Below are positions 9,172 through 18,900 of a stretch of DNA of 64,000 bases, piece after piece (positions within the stretch are counted from its first letter, which is position 1; each line of letters opens with the position of its first letter). This stretch comes from Shewanella chilikensis (GTDB lineage: Bacteria > Pseudomonadota > Gammaproteobacteria > Enterobacterales > Shewanellaceae). The stretch spans positions 86,926 through 150,925 of the forward strand of contig NZ_NIJM01000002.1 of NCBI RefSeq assembly GCF_002836945.1, given 5' to 3'. The position numbers and the translations under genes are program-made. Under the pieces are notes generated by a model. That model searched no databases, was not told the origin of the DNA, and saw only the letters and a list, made by a program, of their open reading frames with translations.

Positions 9172-10365
9172 CTATTCTCTTGGCCAATACAGGCTGATGG
9201 CGGCGCCGCCCAGAGTTTGCGAGTGGCTCAGCTCCAGTCGGCCGCCGTGCCAGATGGCAATCTTGCGCACTATATAAAGCCCCAGGCCAAAGCCGCTGCC
9301 ATCACTCTGTTTGGCATCTCTGGCAAAGGCCGCCAGTAGTTTTTTCCCTTTGTCTTCAAAGCCCGGGCCATCATCCTCGACTCTGAGGCAGTTATGGCTT
9401 TCGCTTTGCTCGAAACTCACCTGTATCTCTTTTTCGGCGAAACGCATGGCATTTTGGATCAGGTTCTGGCAGGCCACATTCATTGCCGTCTTATCGAATT
9501 GTGCCTGGCCCGGCACAGAGTGGAATCCTATCTGAAAGTCACGGCCATAGAGGCTGTATTTTTGCTCTAGAGTCTGCATAAAGTCTGCGATGGATTGTGA
9601 TACATGACACAGCTCTCCCTGTTTATGCTCCAGGCGGGCAAAAGAGAGATAGTTGGCAGCCAACTGTTCTATCTCGTCTATGTCCTGGGCCAGGCGCGCT
9701 GCGTATTGAGGCTCCATCTGCTGCTTGCTCAGCTCAAGGGCAAAGCGCATCCGCGCGAGCGGAGTGCGTACTTCGTGGGAGATGGTATGGGATAACTCTT
9801 TATGCATCTGGACAAAACTCACTATCTGGTGGCTCATGCTATAAAGCGCCTGAGCCAGCGGAAAGATAGCCGAGCTTTTACGTATGGTTAGCGGTTGCAG
9901 CGAAGGTTGATGGCCAAAGCGAATGGCGCTTTGTTGCAGGGTATGGAGATCGCGAAACACAGGCCAGATAAGCAAGATGGCAACCAGAGCCAGACTGGAG
10001 TAGAAACCGAGCAAGATCAAACTGGTGGTATCCTCTTTATCTTGCTTCTCTGTTACCGGGCCAAACCTGAGTAGCTCAGTGCCTGAGCCTTGCTTGTAGT
10101 AGTAGAGCTCACCGCTGGAGTGACGCAGTGCCAGGGTTTGTCCCTCATTGAGTAACTGCCTCAGGCTAGTGGGTAGTGCCAGGCTGCCGGCGGTAAGAGT
10201 CGACAGATGCGCGCCTTGACCCCGGGTCTGCAATAAGTCGTCCACCGAGATTAAATAACTGGCTTCTTCGCTGCGGTATTGTTCTGTCAACTGGTCAAAA
10301 CTCCACAGCAGCAGGGAGCAGGACAGTAGCAGAAAACCGAACAGCCGATAGAACTGAAATTTCAT
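9172..10365 (-). CDS. Sensor histidine kinase, RstB-like
   Basis: A 397-residue membrane kinase. Helices at about 7-24 and 115-135 bracket a small periplasmic sensor of roughly 90 residues, followed by a short linker and the dimerisation/phosphoacceptor motif LSHTISHEVRTPLARMR (His197). The ATPase part shows N, G1 and G2 boxes (NLIQNAMRFA, EDDGPGF, GSGFGLGLYIVRKI). Its ATG overlaps the stop of the response-regulator gene (ATGA), which implies translational coupling. It is the last gene of the MipA-DUF3019-regulator-kinase operon. The signal is unknown; related pairs respond to envelope stress or cations, but that is not shown here. Confidence 0.93.
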   Translation of the reverse strand: MKFQFYRLFGFLLLSCSLLLWSFDQLTEQYRSEEASYLISVDDLLQTRGQGAHLSTLTAGSLALPTSLRQLLNEGQTLALRHSSGELYYYKQGSGTELLRFGPVTEKQDKEDTTSLILLGFYSSLALVAILLIWPVFRDLHTLQQSAIRFGHQPSLQPLTIRKSSAIFPLAQALYSMSHQIVSFVQMHKELSHTISHEVRTPLARMRFALELSKQQMEPQYAARLAQDIDEIEQLAANYLSFARLEHKQGELCHVSQSIADFMQTLEQKYSLYGRDFQIGFHSVPGQAQFDKTAMNVACQNLIQNAMRFAEKEIQVSFEQSESHNCLRVEDDGPGFEDKGKKLLAAFARDAKQSDGSGFGLGLYIVRKIAIWHGGRLELSHSQTLGGAAISLYWPRE

Positions 10366-11072
10366 GCCCGAGCCCTGGTCATGGCCTGATTGGGCTGGTA
10401 GTTGAACAGGTAGCCCTTGCCATGCACTGTGGTGATCTGCAGACCGCTTATCTTTAGTTCATCCAGGCGTTTACGCAGCCTGCTGACCTTCAAATCTATG
10501 GCCCTGTCCAAGCCATCATAGGTACGGCCAATAAACTGCTCAAACAGGTACTCCCGCGATAATATTCGTCCGGCGTTGATAACAAACACCCACAGAAGTT
10601 CAAACTCCTTGGTAGTAAAGGTCAGCGCCGAGCCCGCCAGAAACACCTGCTGCTGGTTAGGGTCAAGCTGTAGATCGTGCAGACACAAAGCTTTACGTCC
10701 TGGCAGCTGTTGGCGGTTACGAAGTTGAGTACGTATTCGTGCCAGCAGCAAGGGAGGCACCACAGGTTTGAGCAGGTAATCACAGGCGCCGAGCTCCAAC
10801 CCAAGGATCTGATCGCCCTCACTGTCGCGGGCGGTGAGGAAGATAAGTGGGCAGGGATAACAGGCCGCCAAACGAGGGTAGATGCAAAAGCCATCTTCAC
10901 CGGGCAGCATTACATCACAAAGGATCAGGCTGAAACTGTCACTGTCCTGACGGGCGAGTGCGGCTTCGGCATTGTCCAGATGAACCAGCTCGAAATTTTC
11001 GTTGGTCAGATAGGTGCAGATCAGCTCTGCCAGTGGCAGATCATCCTCGATCAGGAGTATTTTTTCTTTCAT
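10362..11072 (-). CDS. OmpR-family response regulator, RstA-like
   Basis: A 236-residue regulator. The receiver domain begins KILLIEDD with the acidic pocket, phosphoacceptor Asp53 in LILCDVMLPGEDG, then FLTARD and the conserved lysine in DYLLKP. The C-terminal winged helix contains LTFTTKEFELLWVF and DRAIDLKVSRLRKRL. The ATG at 11072 overlaps the stop of the DUF3019 gene, and its own stop overlaps the kinase start. It is likely phosphorylated by the adjacent kinase. A candidate target is the TTTTGTA direct repeat upstream of the first gene of this operon. Confidence 0.94.
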   Translation of the reverse strand: MKEKILLIEDDLPLAELICTYLTNENFELVHLDNAEAALARQDSDSFSLILCDVMLPGEDGFCIYPRLAACYPCPLIFLTARDSEGDQILGLELGACDYLLKPVVPPLLLARIRTQLRNRQQLPGRKALCLHDLQLDPNQQQVFLAGSALTFTTKEFELLWVFVINAGRILSREYLFEQFIGRTYDGLDRAIDLKVSRLRKRLDELKISGLQITTVHGKGYLFNYQPNQAMTRARA

Positions 11073-11443
11073 AGCAGATCCCAACTCAGGCCCCGCCGTC
11101 TGCGGCTGGCGGGCTCATAGATAGCCACTCTGAGCAAACGGCTGGCAACGGTACGGTTTTGCTGATCCCTGAGCTCGATAAGTGTATCCCGGGCCAGGCT
11201 TAGCTGCAGTTTATAACTGAAGTCTCGGCGTTGATGAAAACAGGTCAAAGGTGCTGCGCTGTGGGCCAGCCACAGGCACAGAGAGCGAGGCTGTTGGCTG
11301 TGAAACTCGAGTTGCAGTTGCAGTTTGCACTCGGATTCCTGATTGGTCATGGCGCAGGTATCCGGCGCCAGCCAAAGATCTTCCCCCAAGGCGCTTGCCC
11401 AGGGACTTATCAGCATGAGTAACCACAGTAACCATCGATTCAT
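11069..11443 (-). CDS. DUF3019 family protein, exported
   Basis: A 124-residue protein with a signal peptide (about residues 1-20, MNRWLLWLLMLISPWASALG) and a small beta-rich body with cysteines in DTCAMTNQESECKLQL, LCLWLA and LTCFHQRR, suggesting two disulfides. It matches my recollection of DUF3019 proteins, which sit beside RstA-like regulators in Shewanella relatives. The function is not known. It starts seven bases after the MipA/OmpV stop and its stop overlaps the response-regulator start, so it is firmly inside the operon. A periplasmic accessory to the kinase is an attractive guess only. Confidence 0.75.
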   Translation of the reverse strand: MNRWLLWLLMLISPWASALGEDLWLAPDTCAMTNQESECKLQLQLEFHSQQPRSLCLWLAHSAAPLTCFHQRRDFSYKLQLSLARDTLIELRDQQNRTVASRLLRVAIYEPASRRRRGLSWDLL

Positions 11444-11450
11444 AGAAGCC

Positions 11451-12302
11451 TCAAAACCGATAACTCAAACCGATGAAACCTGAGAGATAGCCATCCTTGT
11501 CTATCATGGGACTGTCGGTGATCCCCGAGTCAAGCCAGGTGTATTCGGTTACCGCTACCAGGTTAATATCCTGCCACAGTGGCAGATTAACCAGCAGGCG
11601 GGCGTGATAATTGATACTGGCCGAGGGAGAATAGCTTAGTCTCAGCGGGCCGCTTTCTTCAGGTCTTAGCTGATAGTAGTAACGCACCAGGGATTCACTC
11701 TTGCGAATCGCGCCCAGCTCAAATCCCAGAGCCCCCCATGAGTAGAGCAGGCTCTTTCTTAATCTGAACTGCAATTCGTTGCCGTCATGTACCCCGGAAA
11801 TGTCGTGAAACATGCCCAGATTGATATCTGTGTAGGGCGTGACCCAGGTGACGGAAACTCCGCCCAGATAGGAGATGTGACGCTTGATTTCGTTAAGGAT
11901 AGGTTCGCTGTTACTGTTGGGGCGTATGACCTGCGCCTTGTAGGGAGAGAAGCCTATGATGTCGCTTAAAAACAACTTGTTAAGCCCATCAAACTCGAAA
12001 AAGAATCCATCCTCATTGAGCTTGGTTTGCAGGTCGAATAGCAAGTTGTCCGACTCATGAAGGCTGTAGCCCAGTGTAAAGTTTTCCAGATAGAAGCGTT
12101 TTGAGTAGTAGCTCCAGGATGGTAGCAGGAAAGTTTCTATCGGCTTGGCATGCACTCTGGGATTGTCCAGCCGACCATATCCCAGGGCGAGGGCGAGTCT
12201 GAACTCATCCACAGGGATAGTTTCCGTCGCATTTTCTTCAGCTGCTGCAGTCAGGTGCAACTGAAGGCCAAGCATCAATATCGCGTACCACCAAAGCTTC
12301 AT
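11451..12302 (-). CDS. MipA/OmpV family outer-membrane protein
   Basis: A 283-residue protein with a signal peptide (about 1-20, ending LTAAAEE). It shows alternating beta strands rich in aromatic residues and ends in phenylalanine (GLSYRF), the usual mark of an outer-membrane barrel. Features such as the FLLPSWSYYSKRFYLENFTLGY segment fit the MipA/OmpV family, whose E. coli member was described as an MltA-interacting scaffold. It is the first gene of a four-gene operon with DUF3019 and a two-component pair, so its amount is probably set by that pair. The start is a plain ATG with the signal peptide directly behind it. Confidence 0.85.
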   Translation of the reverse strand: MKLWWYAILMLGLQLHLTAAAEENATETIPVDEFRLALALGYGRLDNPRVHAKPIETFLLPSWSYYSKRFYLENFTLGYSLHESDNLLFDLQTKLNEDGFFFEFDGLNKLFLSDIIGFSPYKAQVIRPNSNSEPILNEIKRHISYLGGVSVTWVTPYTDINLGMFHDISGVHDGNELQFRLRKSLLYSWGALGFELGAIRKSESLVRYYYQLRPEESGPLRLSYSPSASINYHARLLVNLPLWQDINLVAVTEYTWLDSGITDSPMIDKDGYLSGFIGLSYRF

Positions 12303-12881
12303 AGCTTACTTCTACTTCCTGCGAACTTTCATTGAATCTAAATAAACACTTGTTAAAAGTCTGTAAAAATTTAACCAAGTTACAAAATGCTACAAAAGTA
12401 TTATGTTTTTGGTTCTTTTGTGGTGATTGTATTTGATGTTTTTGTGAATATCTATGCGATTAAAATTGACGAGTGTCAAAAGTGTTGCTAGTCAGCTTAA
12501 TGACAGTTGGTGTATTTTGGTTAGCATTCTGATTGGTGATTGTTTTTGTTGTGGTTTATTTTTAGCCTGGTTGGTTTGGGCTTATGGGCATAATCCTTGT
12601 TAATCGCTTTTGAATAAATATTAATTGTTTGAATTATGTTGCGGGTTTGCGCCTGGCGGTGGTCTTAAGACAGCCAAGATACGTGGTTGATTCTGAACGG
12701 ATACACTTGCCGACGTGTTGGGAGGTCGCGATTCAGGGAAGATTTACCGCTATTTTGTTTTAATTACAGCTAGTTGAGAGGCTATGACTGATTCTCAGTT
12801 GCCTGTTCATTTGTTTGTCTTGCCGTACGCCTACAGACTAAGCCTATGAATATAAGATAAGTGTCACACTTATGTCATACA
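12303..12881. other. AT-rich intergenic region between mipA and chrA
   Basis: No gene is supported in this stretch. It is visibly richer in A and T than its surroundings, holds the TTTTGTA repeat near the mipA side and presumably the promoters of both divergent genes. A short minus-strand frame at 12844-13050 runs into chrA and is not convincing. Confidence 0.5.
12381..12397 (-). promoter_or_regulatory. Tandem TTTTGTA repeat, candidate response-regulator site
   Basis: On the minus strand TTTTGTA occurs twice with a period of ten bases (12397-12391 and 12387-12381), about 80-95 bases upstream of the MipA/OmpV start. OmpR-type regulators bind such direct repeats one helical turn apart. Confidence 0.45.
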
Positions 12882-14066
12882 ATGGAGCCAGATCAAACAA
12901 GTATAGAGCTAACACAGATGTGGCAGATTTTTGTTCGTTTCTTTTCATTGGGACTGGTGAGTTTTGGCGGCCCGGCGGCGCACATAGGTTACTTTCGCAA
13001 GACTTTTGTCGAAGAGTTAGGCTGGCTTGATGATAAAGATTATGCGTCATTGGTGGCTTTGAGTCAGTTTTTGCCCGGCCCGGGATCGAGTCAGGTCGGT
13101 TTTGCCATAGGTTACCGCCGCGGTGCCCTTCCCGGGGCGATACTGGCCTTTATCGGCTTTACCTTACCTTCGTTTCTATTGATGTTTCTGTTGGCTGTCA
13201 GCAGCTATCAATACCTCTCCAGTGATTTATTTCAGGGGGTTATTGCCGGGCTCAAGTTATTGGCTGTAGTGGTGGTCGCCGATGCCGCCTGGGGGATGTT
13301 CAAGCAATTTTGTCGCAACCGCACCACTCAGGTGTTGGCCTTGTTGAGTACAGTGATCCTGCTGTTATGGCCAGGGAATTTGACCCAGTTGCTGTTGTTG
13401 TTTGCCGGTGCCATTGTCGGATTTTTCTGGCTCAATCGTGATGCACCAGCGCCGGCCAAGCCGGGAAGCATGCAGCTTAACTGGAGTGCTTTACTGATAT
13501 TTCTATTTTTATTGCTGCTTACAGGTCCCTTACTTGCTCATCCTCTGGCTGAACTATTCAAACAGTTTTATCAGACCGGCTCTATGGTATTTGGCGGCGG
13601 CCATGTGGTACTGCCTTTGCTTGAGAGTCAGCTGGCAAACAGTATAGATCATGATAGGTTCCTTACCGGCTATGCACTGGCACAGGCTGTTCCCGGCCCC
13701 ATGTTCAGTTTGGCGGCTTATTTGGGGGCTGAATTGTGGCCGCAAAATGCTCTTGTTGGCGCTTTAGTGGCAACCTTAGCCATCTTTCTGCCCGGTTTCC
13801 TGTTGTTGCTGGCGGTGATCCGCGGCTGGCAGGGAATTGCCGAGCGCCCGAAAATGGCGGCCATGGTGATGGGGATCAATGCCACTGTCGTTGGTCTGCT
13901 GGTGAGCGCTCTCTATCAGCCGGTATTTACCAGTGCCGTGACCCGTCCGATTGATATCGCCATGGTGTTGACCGGCTTTATGTTGCTTAAGCTATGGCGT
14001 TTACCTTTGGTATTTTTGGTATTCGGCTTTGCGGCTATGGGCGCTGTTTTGACTCTCTCTATGTAA
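12882..14066 (+). CDS. chrA: Chromate transporter, ChrA (CHR) family
   Basis: A bidomain CHR-family membrane protein of about 394 residues. The N-half carries SFGGPAAHIGYFR and FLPGPGSSQVGFAIGYRRG; the C-half repeats the theme with VFGGGHVVLPLLE and YALAQAVPGPMFSLAAYLG. About ten or more membrane helices are visible. The family exports chromate, or takes part in sulfate-related anion transport. The start is uncertain: ATG at 12882 is chosen, but GTG at 12861 and ATG at 12918 (MWQIFVRF, close to the usual family N-terminus) are possible; none has a strong ribosome site. It stands alone, without ChrB. Confidence 0.9.
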   Translation: MEPDQTSIELTQMWQIFVRFFSLGLVSFGGPAAHIGYFRKTFVEELGWLDDKDYASLVALSQFLPGPGSSQVGFAIGYRRGALPGAILAFIGFTLPSFLLMFLLAVSSYQYLSSDLFQGVIAGLKLLAVVVVADAAWGMFKQFCRNRTTQVLALLSTVILLLWPGNLTQLLLLFAGAIVGFFWLNRDAPAPAKPGSMQLNWSALLIFLFLLLLTGPLLAHPLAELFKQFYQTGSMVFGGGHVVLPLLESQLANSIDHDRFLTGYALAQAVPGPMFSLAAYLGAELWPQNALVGALVATLAIFLPGFLLLLAVIRGWQGIAERPKMAAMVMGINATVVGLLVSALYQPVFTSAVTRPIDIAMVLTGFMLLKLWRLPLVFLVFGFAAMGAVLTLSM

Positions 14067-14168
14067 ACAAATGGTTTTATTTTGATCTCGGGCATTTTTT
14101 TGTCTGAACTTAAGGTAAACAAAGTTACTATAATTTGTAGAGATTCCATTTCCTGGGGGAAAACCTAA

Positions 14169-15827
14169 GTGTCCAGTCTAAGTTTACGAAATAAGTTACT
14201 CTTACTTGCCCTGTTACCATTATTGACGGTTTCCATTGTGCTGATGCTGGCGTCCTGGACAGTAGAATCGGATGCGCTGGAAAGCGAAATTACCAACTTC
14301 AGAGAAAAGCTGCTTAACGAGCGGCGTCAGGAGTTGGTGCATGTGACCGAAGTCGCCAAAGAGATTGTCAGTTTTCAGCGCGGTCAGGGCGGAGACTATA
14401 AGGCGGCCTTACGGGATGTGCGTTTTGGCAGCGCCGGTTATTTCTTTGTTTACGACGGTAATGGCAAAAATTTGTTTCATGCCTTACTGCCTAATCTGGA
14501 AGGAACAGATCAGATCGGCATGACAGATCCCAAAGGCACCAAGATCATAGTGGGTTTGTTGAATGCAGCCCGCAATGGTGACGGTATCCTTACTTATTAC
14601 TACCAAAAACCCGGCACCAATGAGTTGGTGGAAAAAATAGGTTATGCCGCGATGATCCCCGGAACTGACTGGATTATCGGTACCGGCGCTTATGTGGATG
14701 ATATTGAGGCTTCTGTAGCAGAGTATCGGCAGACGGCATTGGCAGATATGGAAGAAAAGTTATGGTTGACGCTGATGATAGTCATAGTCATCACTCTGAT
14801 CACAGCTATGCTTATTCTGTTTGCTGCTCAGCGAACAGTGACTCCTATTCGCAACATGCTGGATAACCTCAATGATATCGCTCAAGGGGAAGGGGACCTG
14901 ACCAAGCGTTTGCAGGTGCGCGGTGAAGATGAAATTGCCCAGTTAGGGCAGGCATTTAATCGCTTTGTCGACAAGCTGCAACGTATCATTCGTGATGTCA
15001 CTACGGCCACTCATGAAGTGCAGGATGCGGCTGGCTCGATTCACTCCCAGACTCAGGCGATAGCGGCGCAGTTGGCCAACCATAACAATGAAACCGATCA
15101 GGTGGTGACCGCCATTACCGAGATGTCTTCCACCGCTCAGGAAGTGGCGATGAACACCACTCAGGTCGCAGAAGCGACTCACACGGCTACTGATGAAGTG
15201 GCTAAGGCTCAGGAGTGTGTCGATACTTCGCTGACCGAAATCTCCACCTTGATGGCAGAGATCAACAGCGCCGCCGATCATATTCAGTCGCTTAATGAAC
15301 AGTCGCAGAAAATTAATAGCGTGCTGTCTGTGATAGGCGGCATCGCTGAACAGACCAACCTGTTGGCACTCAATGCAGCCATTGAAGCGGCCCGTGCCGG
15401 TGAGCAAGGACGCGGCTTTGCCGTGGTGGCCGATGAAGTGAGAAGTCTTGCGAGCCGCACTCAGGCCAGTACGTTGGAGATCAACGAGATGCTCAGTGAG
15501 TTGCATCGTCTGGTGAGTCAGGCGGTGGCGGCCATGGAAGAGAGCCAGCAAAGCTGCCATCGCAGTGTCGAATCTTCCAGGCTGATTTCCGAAAGTCTGG
15601 GGGCGGTGACCAGCTCGGTGACTTCCATCAATGATATGAGTACTCAAATTGCCACCGCTGCCACAGAGCAGAGTTCGGTGACCGAGGAGATCAACCGCAA
15701 CGTTTATGCGATTCAGGAGATAGTCGCCGAGCTGTTGCATTCCAGCGAAGAAGCGGCCAGAGTCAGCCAGACAGTGTCCCACAGTGGCGATAACCTGGGA
15801 CAACTGGTCAATCAGTTCAGAGTCTAA
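14169..15827 (+). CDS. Methyl-accepting chemotaxis protein, single-Cache type
   Basis: A 552-residue chemoreceptor starting at a GTG preceded by CTGGGGGA. A first membrane helix (about 8-28) is followed by an sCache_2-like sensor with [15 protein letters not shown] and [16 protein letters not shown], a second helix at about 198-220, a HAMP stretch ([17 protein letters not shown]) and the signalling tip [19 protein letters not shown]. The cytoplasmic half closely parallels the receptor at 3132-5024, but the sensor differs, so the two share signalling partners and probably not ligands. A bidirectional terminator follows. Confidence 0.93.
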   Translation: MSSLSLRNKLLLLALLPLLTVSIVLMLASWTVESDALESEITNFREKLLNERRQELVHVTEVAKEIVSFQRGQGGDYKAALRDVRFGSAGYFFVYDGNGKNLFHALLPNLEGTDQIGMTDPKGTKIIVGLLNAARNGDGILTYYYQKPGTNELVEKIGYAAMIPGTDWIIGTGAYVDDIEASVAEYRQTALADMEEKLWLTLMIVIVITLITAMLILFAAQRTVTPIRNMLDNLNDIAQGEGDLTKRLQVRGEDEIAQLGQAFNRFVDKLQRIIRDVTTATHEVQDAAGSIHSQTQAIAAQLANHNNETDQVVTAITEMSSTAQEVAMNTTQVAEATHTATDEVAKAQECVDTSLTEISTLMAEINSAADHIQSLNEQSQKINSVLSVIGGIAEQTNLLALNAAIEAARAGEQGRGFAVVADEVRSLASRTQASTLEINEMLSELHRLVSQAVAAMEESQQSCHRSVESSRLISESLGAVTSSVTSINDMSTQIATAATEQSSVTEEINRNVYAIQEIVAELLHSSEEAARVSQTVSHSGDNLGQLVNQFRV

Positions 15828-15873
15828 TCTTGCTTGAGAGCTCAGTTGCAGGAATGAGCAACTAAAGAAAAAT

Positions 15874-15902
15874 AAAACGGCGCCAATCAGGCGCCGTTTT
15901 TT
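15874..15902. terminator. Bidirectional terminator between chemoreceptor and formate dehydrogenase
   Basis: AAAACGGCGCC / GGCGCCGTTTT with an AATCA loop forms an 11-base stem flanked by A and T runs, so it can serve both converging genes. Confidence 0.9.
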
Positions 15903-15920
15903 ATGGAACTCAGTTTAAGT

Positions 15921-18900
15921 TTAGGAAGCCAAAGGCGCCTCGGCGCGCTCAGCCTTTACGGCGCATACCTTGAACTCGGGAATGTGAGCCACGGGATCCA
16001 GCGCATTGATGGTCAGCTTGTTGGCTGCCGCCTCAACGAAATGGAACGGCAGGAACAAGACGCCAGGTTGTGCCCGGCGGCTGACAAAGGCCTGAATCAA
16101 GATTTCACCGCGGCGGCTTTCCAGTTTGAGCCAGTCGCCCTTGCCGACGCCCAAACGCTCGGCATCCTCAACCGAGATCATCACTCTGGGGGAGCCGAGT
16201 TCGTCCAGTCCGGCGGTTTTACGGGTCATGGTGCCGGTGTGGAACTGCTCCAGCAGGCGTCCGGTCGACAGCATCAAGGGATAGTCATCATCCGGCAGCT
16301 CAGCCGGTAAACGATAATTGACCGGCTGCAGTCGCCCTTTGCCATGGGTAAAGCTGTTGCGGTGCAATACCCGGGTACCCGGGTGCAGCTCATCTGGACA
16401 GGGCCATTGCAACCCGGCTGGGTTATCCGTGGTTCTGTGCCAACTGATCCCGGCGTAGCTGGGAGTCAGGGCCGTGACTTCCTGCCAAATTGCCTGTTCA
16501 TCGCCATAGTGCCAGTCGGCGTCCATGGCATTGGCCAGCAGTTGCAGTATCTGCCAGTCCGGGCGGGCACTACCTGGCGATTGCAAGGCGACTTCCAACC
16601 TTTGAACCCGGCGCTCGGTATTGGTGAAATGTCCGCGCTTTTCGGCAAAGGCTGCTGCCGGCAATACCACATCGGCCATTTCGGCAGTTTCGGTGAGAAA
16701 TATATCCTGCACTACCAAAAATGGCAGCTTATTCAGTGCCTTGAGCACATGGGCCTGGTCGGGGTCGCTCAGTACCGGGTTTTCGCCCATCACAAACAGG
16801 CTCTGCAGCCGGCCATCCAAAATCGCCTGCATCATATGAGAGGCCGGAATGCCTGTCTCAGGGCTCAGCTTGTCAGTGCCCCAGGCCCGCGCCAGTTTCA
16901 GCCGCGCAGCATCGTCATCCAGACGTTGATAGCCACTGAAATAGTTGGGCAGGGCGCCCATATCACAGGCACCCTGGACATTGCTCTGGCCGCGCAAAGG
17001 GTTGATCCCGGCGCCGTCGAGCCCGAGGTTACCCAGCAATAGCTGCAAATTGGCAATGGCGGTGACATTGTCATGGCCAGTGGTGTGCTGGGTGATCCCC
17101 ATGGCGTAGTAGAGGGCGGTCTTTTTGGCGGTGCCCAGCATTTCGGCCATAGCCGCTATTTCGCTGCTGCTGACGCCTGTCACCCTGGCGGCCTGCTCCA
17201 GGCTGTAATCCGGCCGCAACAGCTCTTCGCGCAAGGCCTCAAAGCCTGTGGTGCGGCTGCGGATATAGGCCTTGTCATGCCAGTCGTTGAGCAGTATCTG
17301 CTGCATGATGGCGTTGAGCAGCATCACATCTGTGCCGGGGCGATGACGCACAAACAGCTCGGCGCTGTCGGCTATGCTGACCCGCTTGGGATCGGCGACC
17401 AGGAGTCTGGCCTTGCCGCGATTGACGACCGACTTGATCCTCGAGGCAATGATGGGGTGGGCACAGTCGGTGTCCGAGCCCAGGATAAAGATGAGATCTG
17501 AATCCTCTATGCCGGGAATGTCATTGGTCATGGCGCCGCTGCCGAGGGCATCGTAGAGCCCGGTCACAGTGGAGGCATGGCACAGGCGGGCGCAGTGATC
17601 TATGTTGTTGCTGCCGATAATGGCTCTGAACAGCTTTTGCAGCAGGAAGTTTTCTTCATTGGTGGCCTTGGCGGATGCCAGTGCGCCGAATGAACTCGGG
17701 CCAAACTGTTCCAATTGTTCTTGCCAGTGGGCGGCAATATAGCTGATGGCCGTTTGCCAGCTACAGGGTTCCAACTTGCCGTTACGGCGTATCAGTGGCT
17801 GGGTTAGGCGCTCTTTACTGTTGATAAAGTCGAAGCCGAAGCGACCCTTGACGCAGAGCATGCCCTGGTTCACAGGTGAGCGCACATCACCTTCGGCCGC
17901 AAGGATACGATTCTGGCTAGTGTCTACCTTGAAGCGGATGCGACAACCGACGCCGCAATAGGTGCAGATGGTGCTGGTCACCTTGATGTCGGGGGCTTGT
18001 CCTTGGGTCTTGTGGCGGGCATCTACCAAGGCGCCGGTCGGGCATACCTGCAGGCAGTTGCCGCACTGAACACAATCGCTGTCGGCCATGGAGACGCTGA
18101 AACCGGCTCTGGGGGCCCGGCGTTCGCTATTGCCTCCTGGCAGCGCCGAGAATTGGTCGGCCTCAAAGCTGATCGCCTTGTGGCCGCTGCGGCGGTGGCA
18201 GATGTCAACGCAGGCACCGCAGCTGATGCAGCGGTTGGCGTCGAAACGGATAAAGGGCGCACTCAAGTCTTGGGCAAAGTGTCTGGCCAGCAGTGCCGAT
18301 TCGCCACTGCTATCTTGCTCTAGCAAGCCCTGGCTGCTGACCTTGTATTCACTGGCGTAGTCTCGCAGGCGACAGTCCATATTGGCCTGACAGCCACATT
18401 CGAGGCAGCGTTTGGCCTCGGCTTCGGCCATTTGCGGCGTCAGTCCCAGCTCTACTTCGGCAAAGTTACTCAGGCGCTCGGCCACCGGCAGTTCCGGCAT
18501 CTTGACTCTGGCACTTTTCACCTGTGAGGGGAAAAGATCTTTGGGTAAATCCTGTTGGGACTTGAGCCCTATCGCCTTGCTGGCATTGAACTCCACTGGC
18601 GTCAGTGGGCAACTGAGCCCCTTATTGAACAGGGCGTCTATGGCCTCGGCGGCGCGGCGACCATCAGCGACCGCTTCCACCGCAGTGGCGGGGCCGCGGC
18701 GCACATCACCGATAACAAACAGTTTTTCCAGCCCAGTGCTCATGCTGATGTCGCAGCCGTTGATCGTATTCCAGCGGCTGAGCGCCGGAGCACCTTGCAG
18801 CAGACGGTTTTCGGCCTGTTGCAGAAAGGCCAGATCCGGTGATTGGGACACGGCGGCGATCAGGGTATCAAACTCGCAGTCGAAGGTTTCGCCGCTGGGC

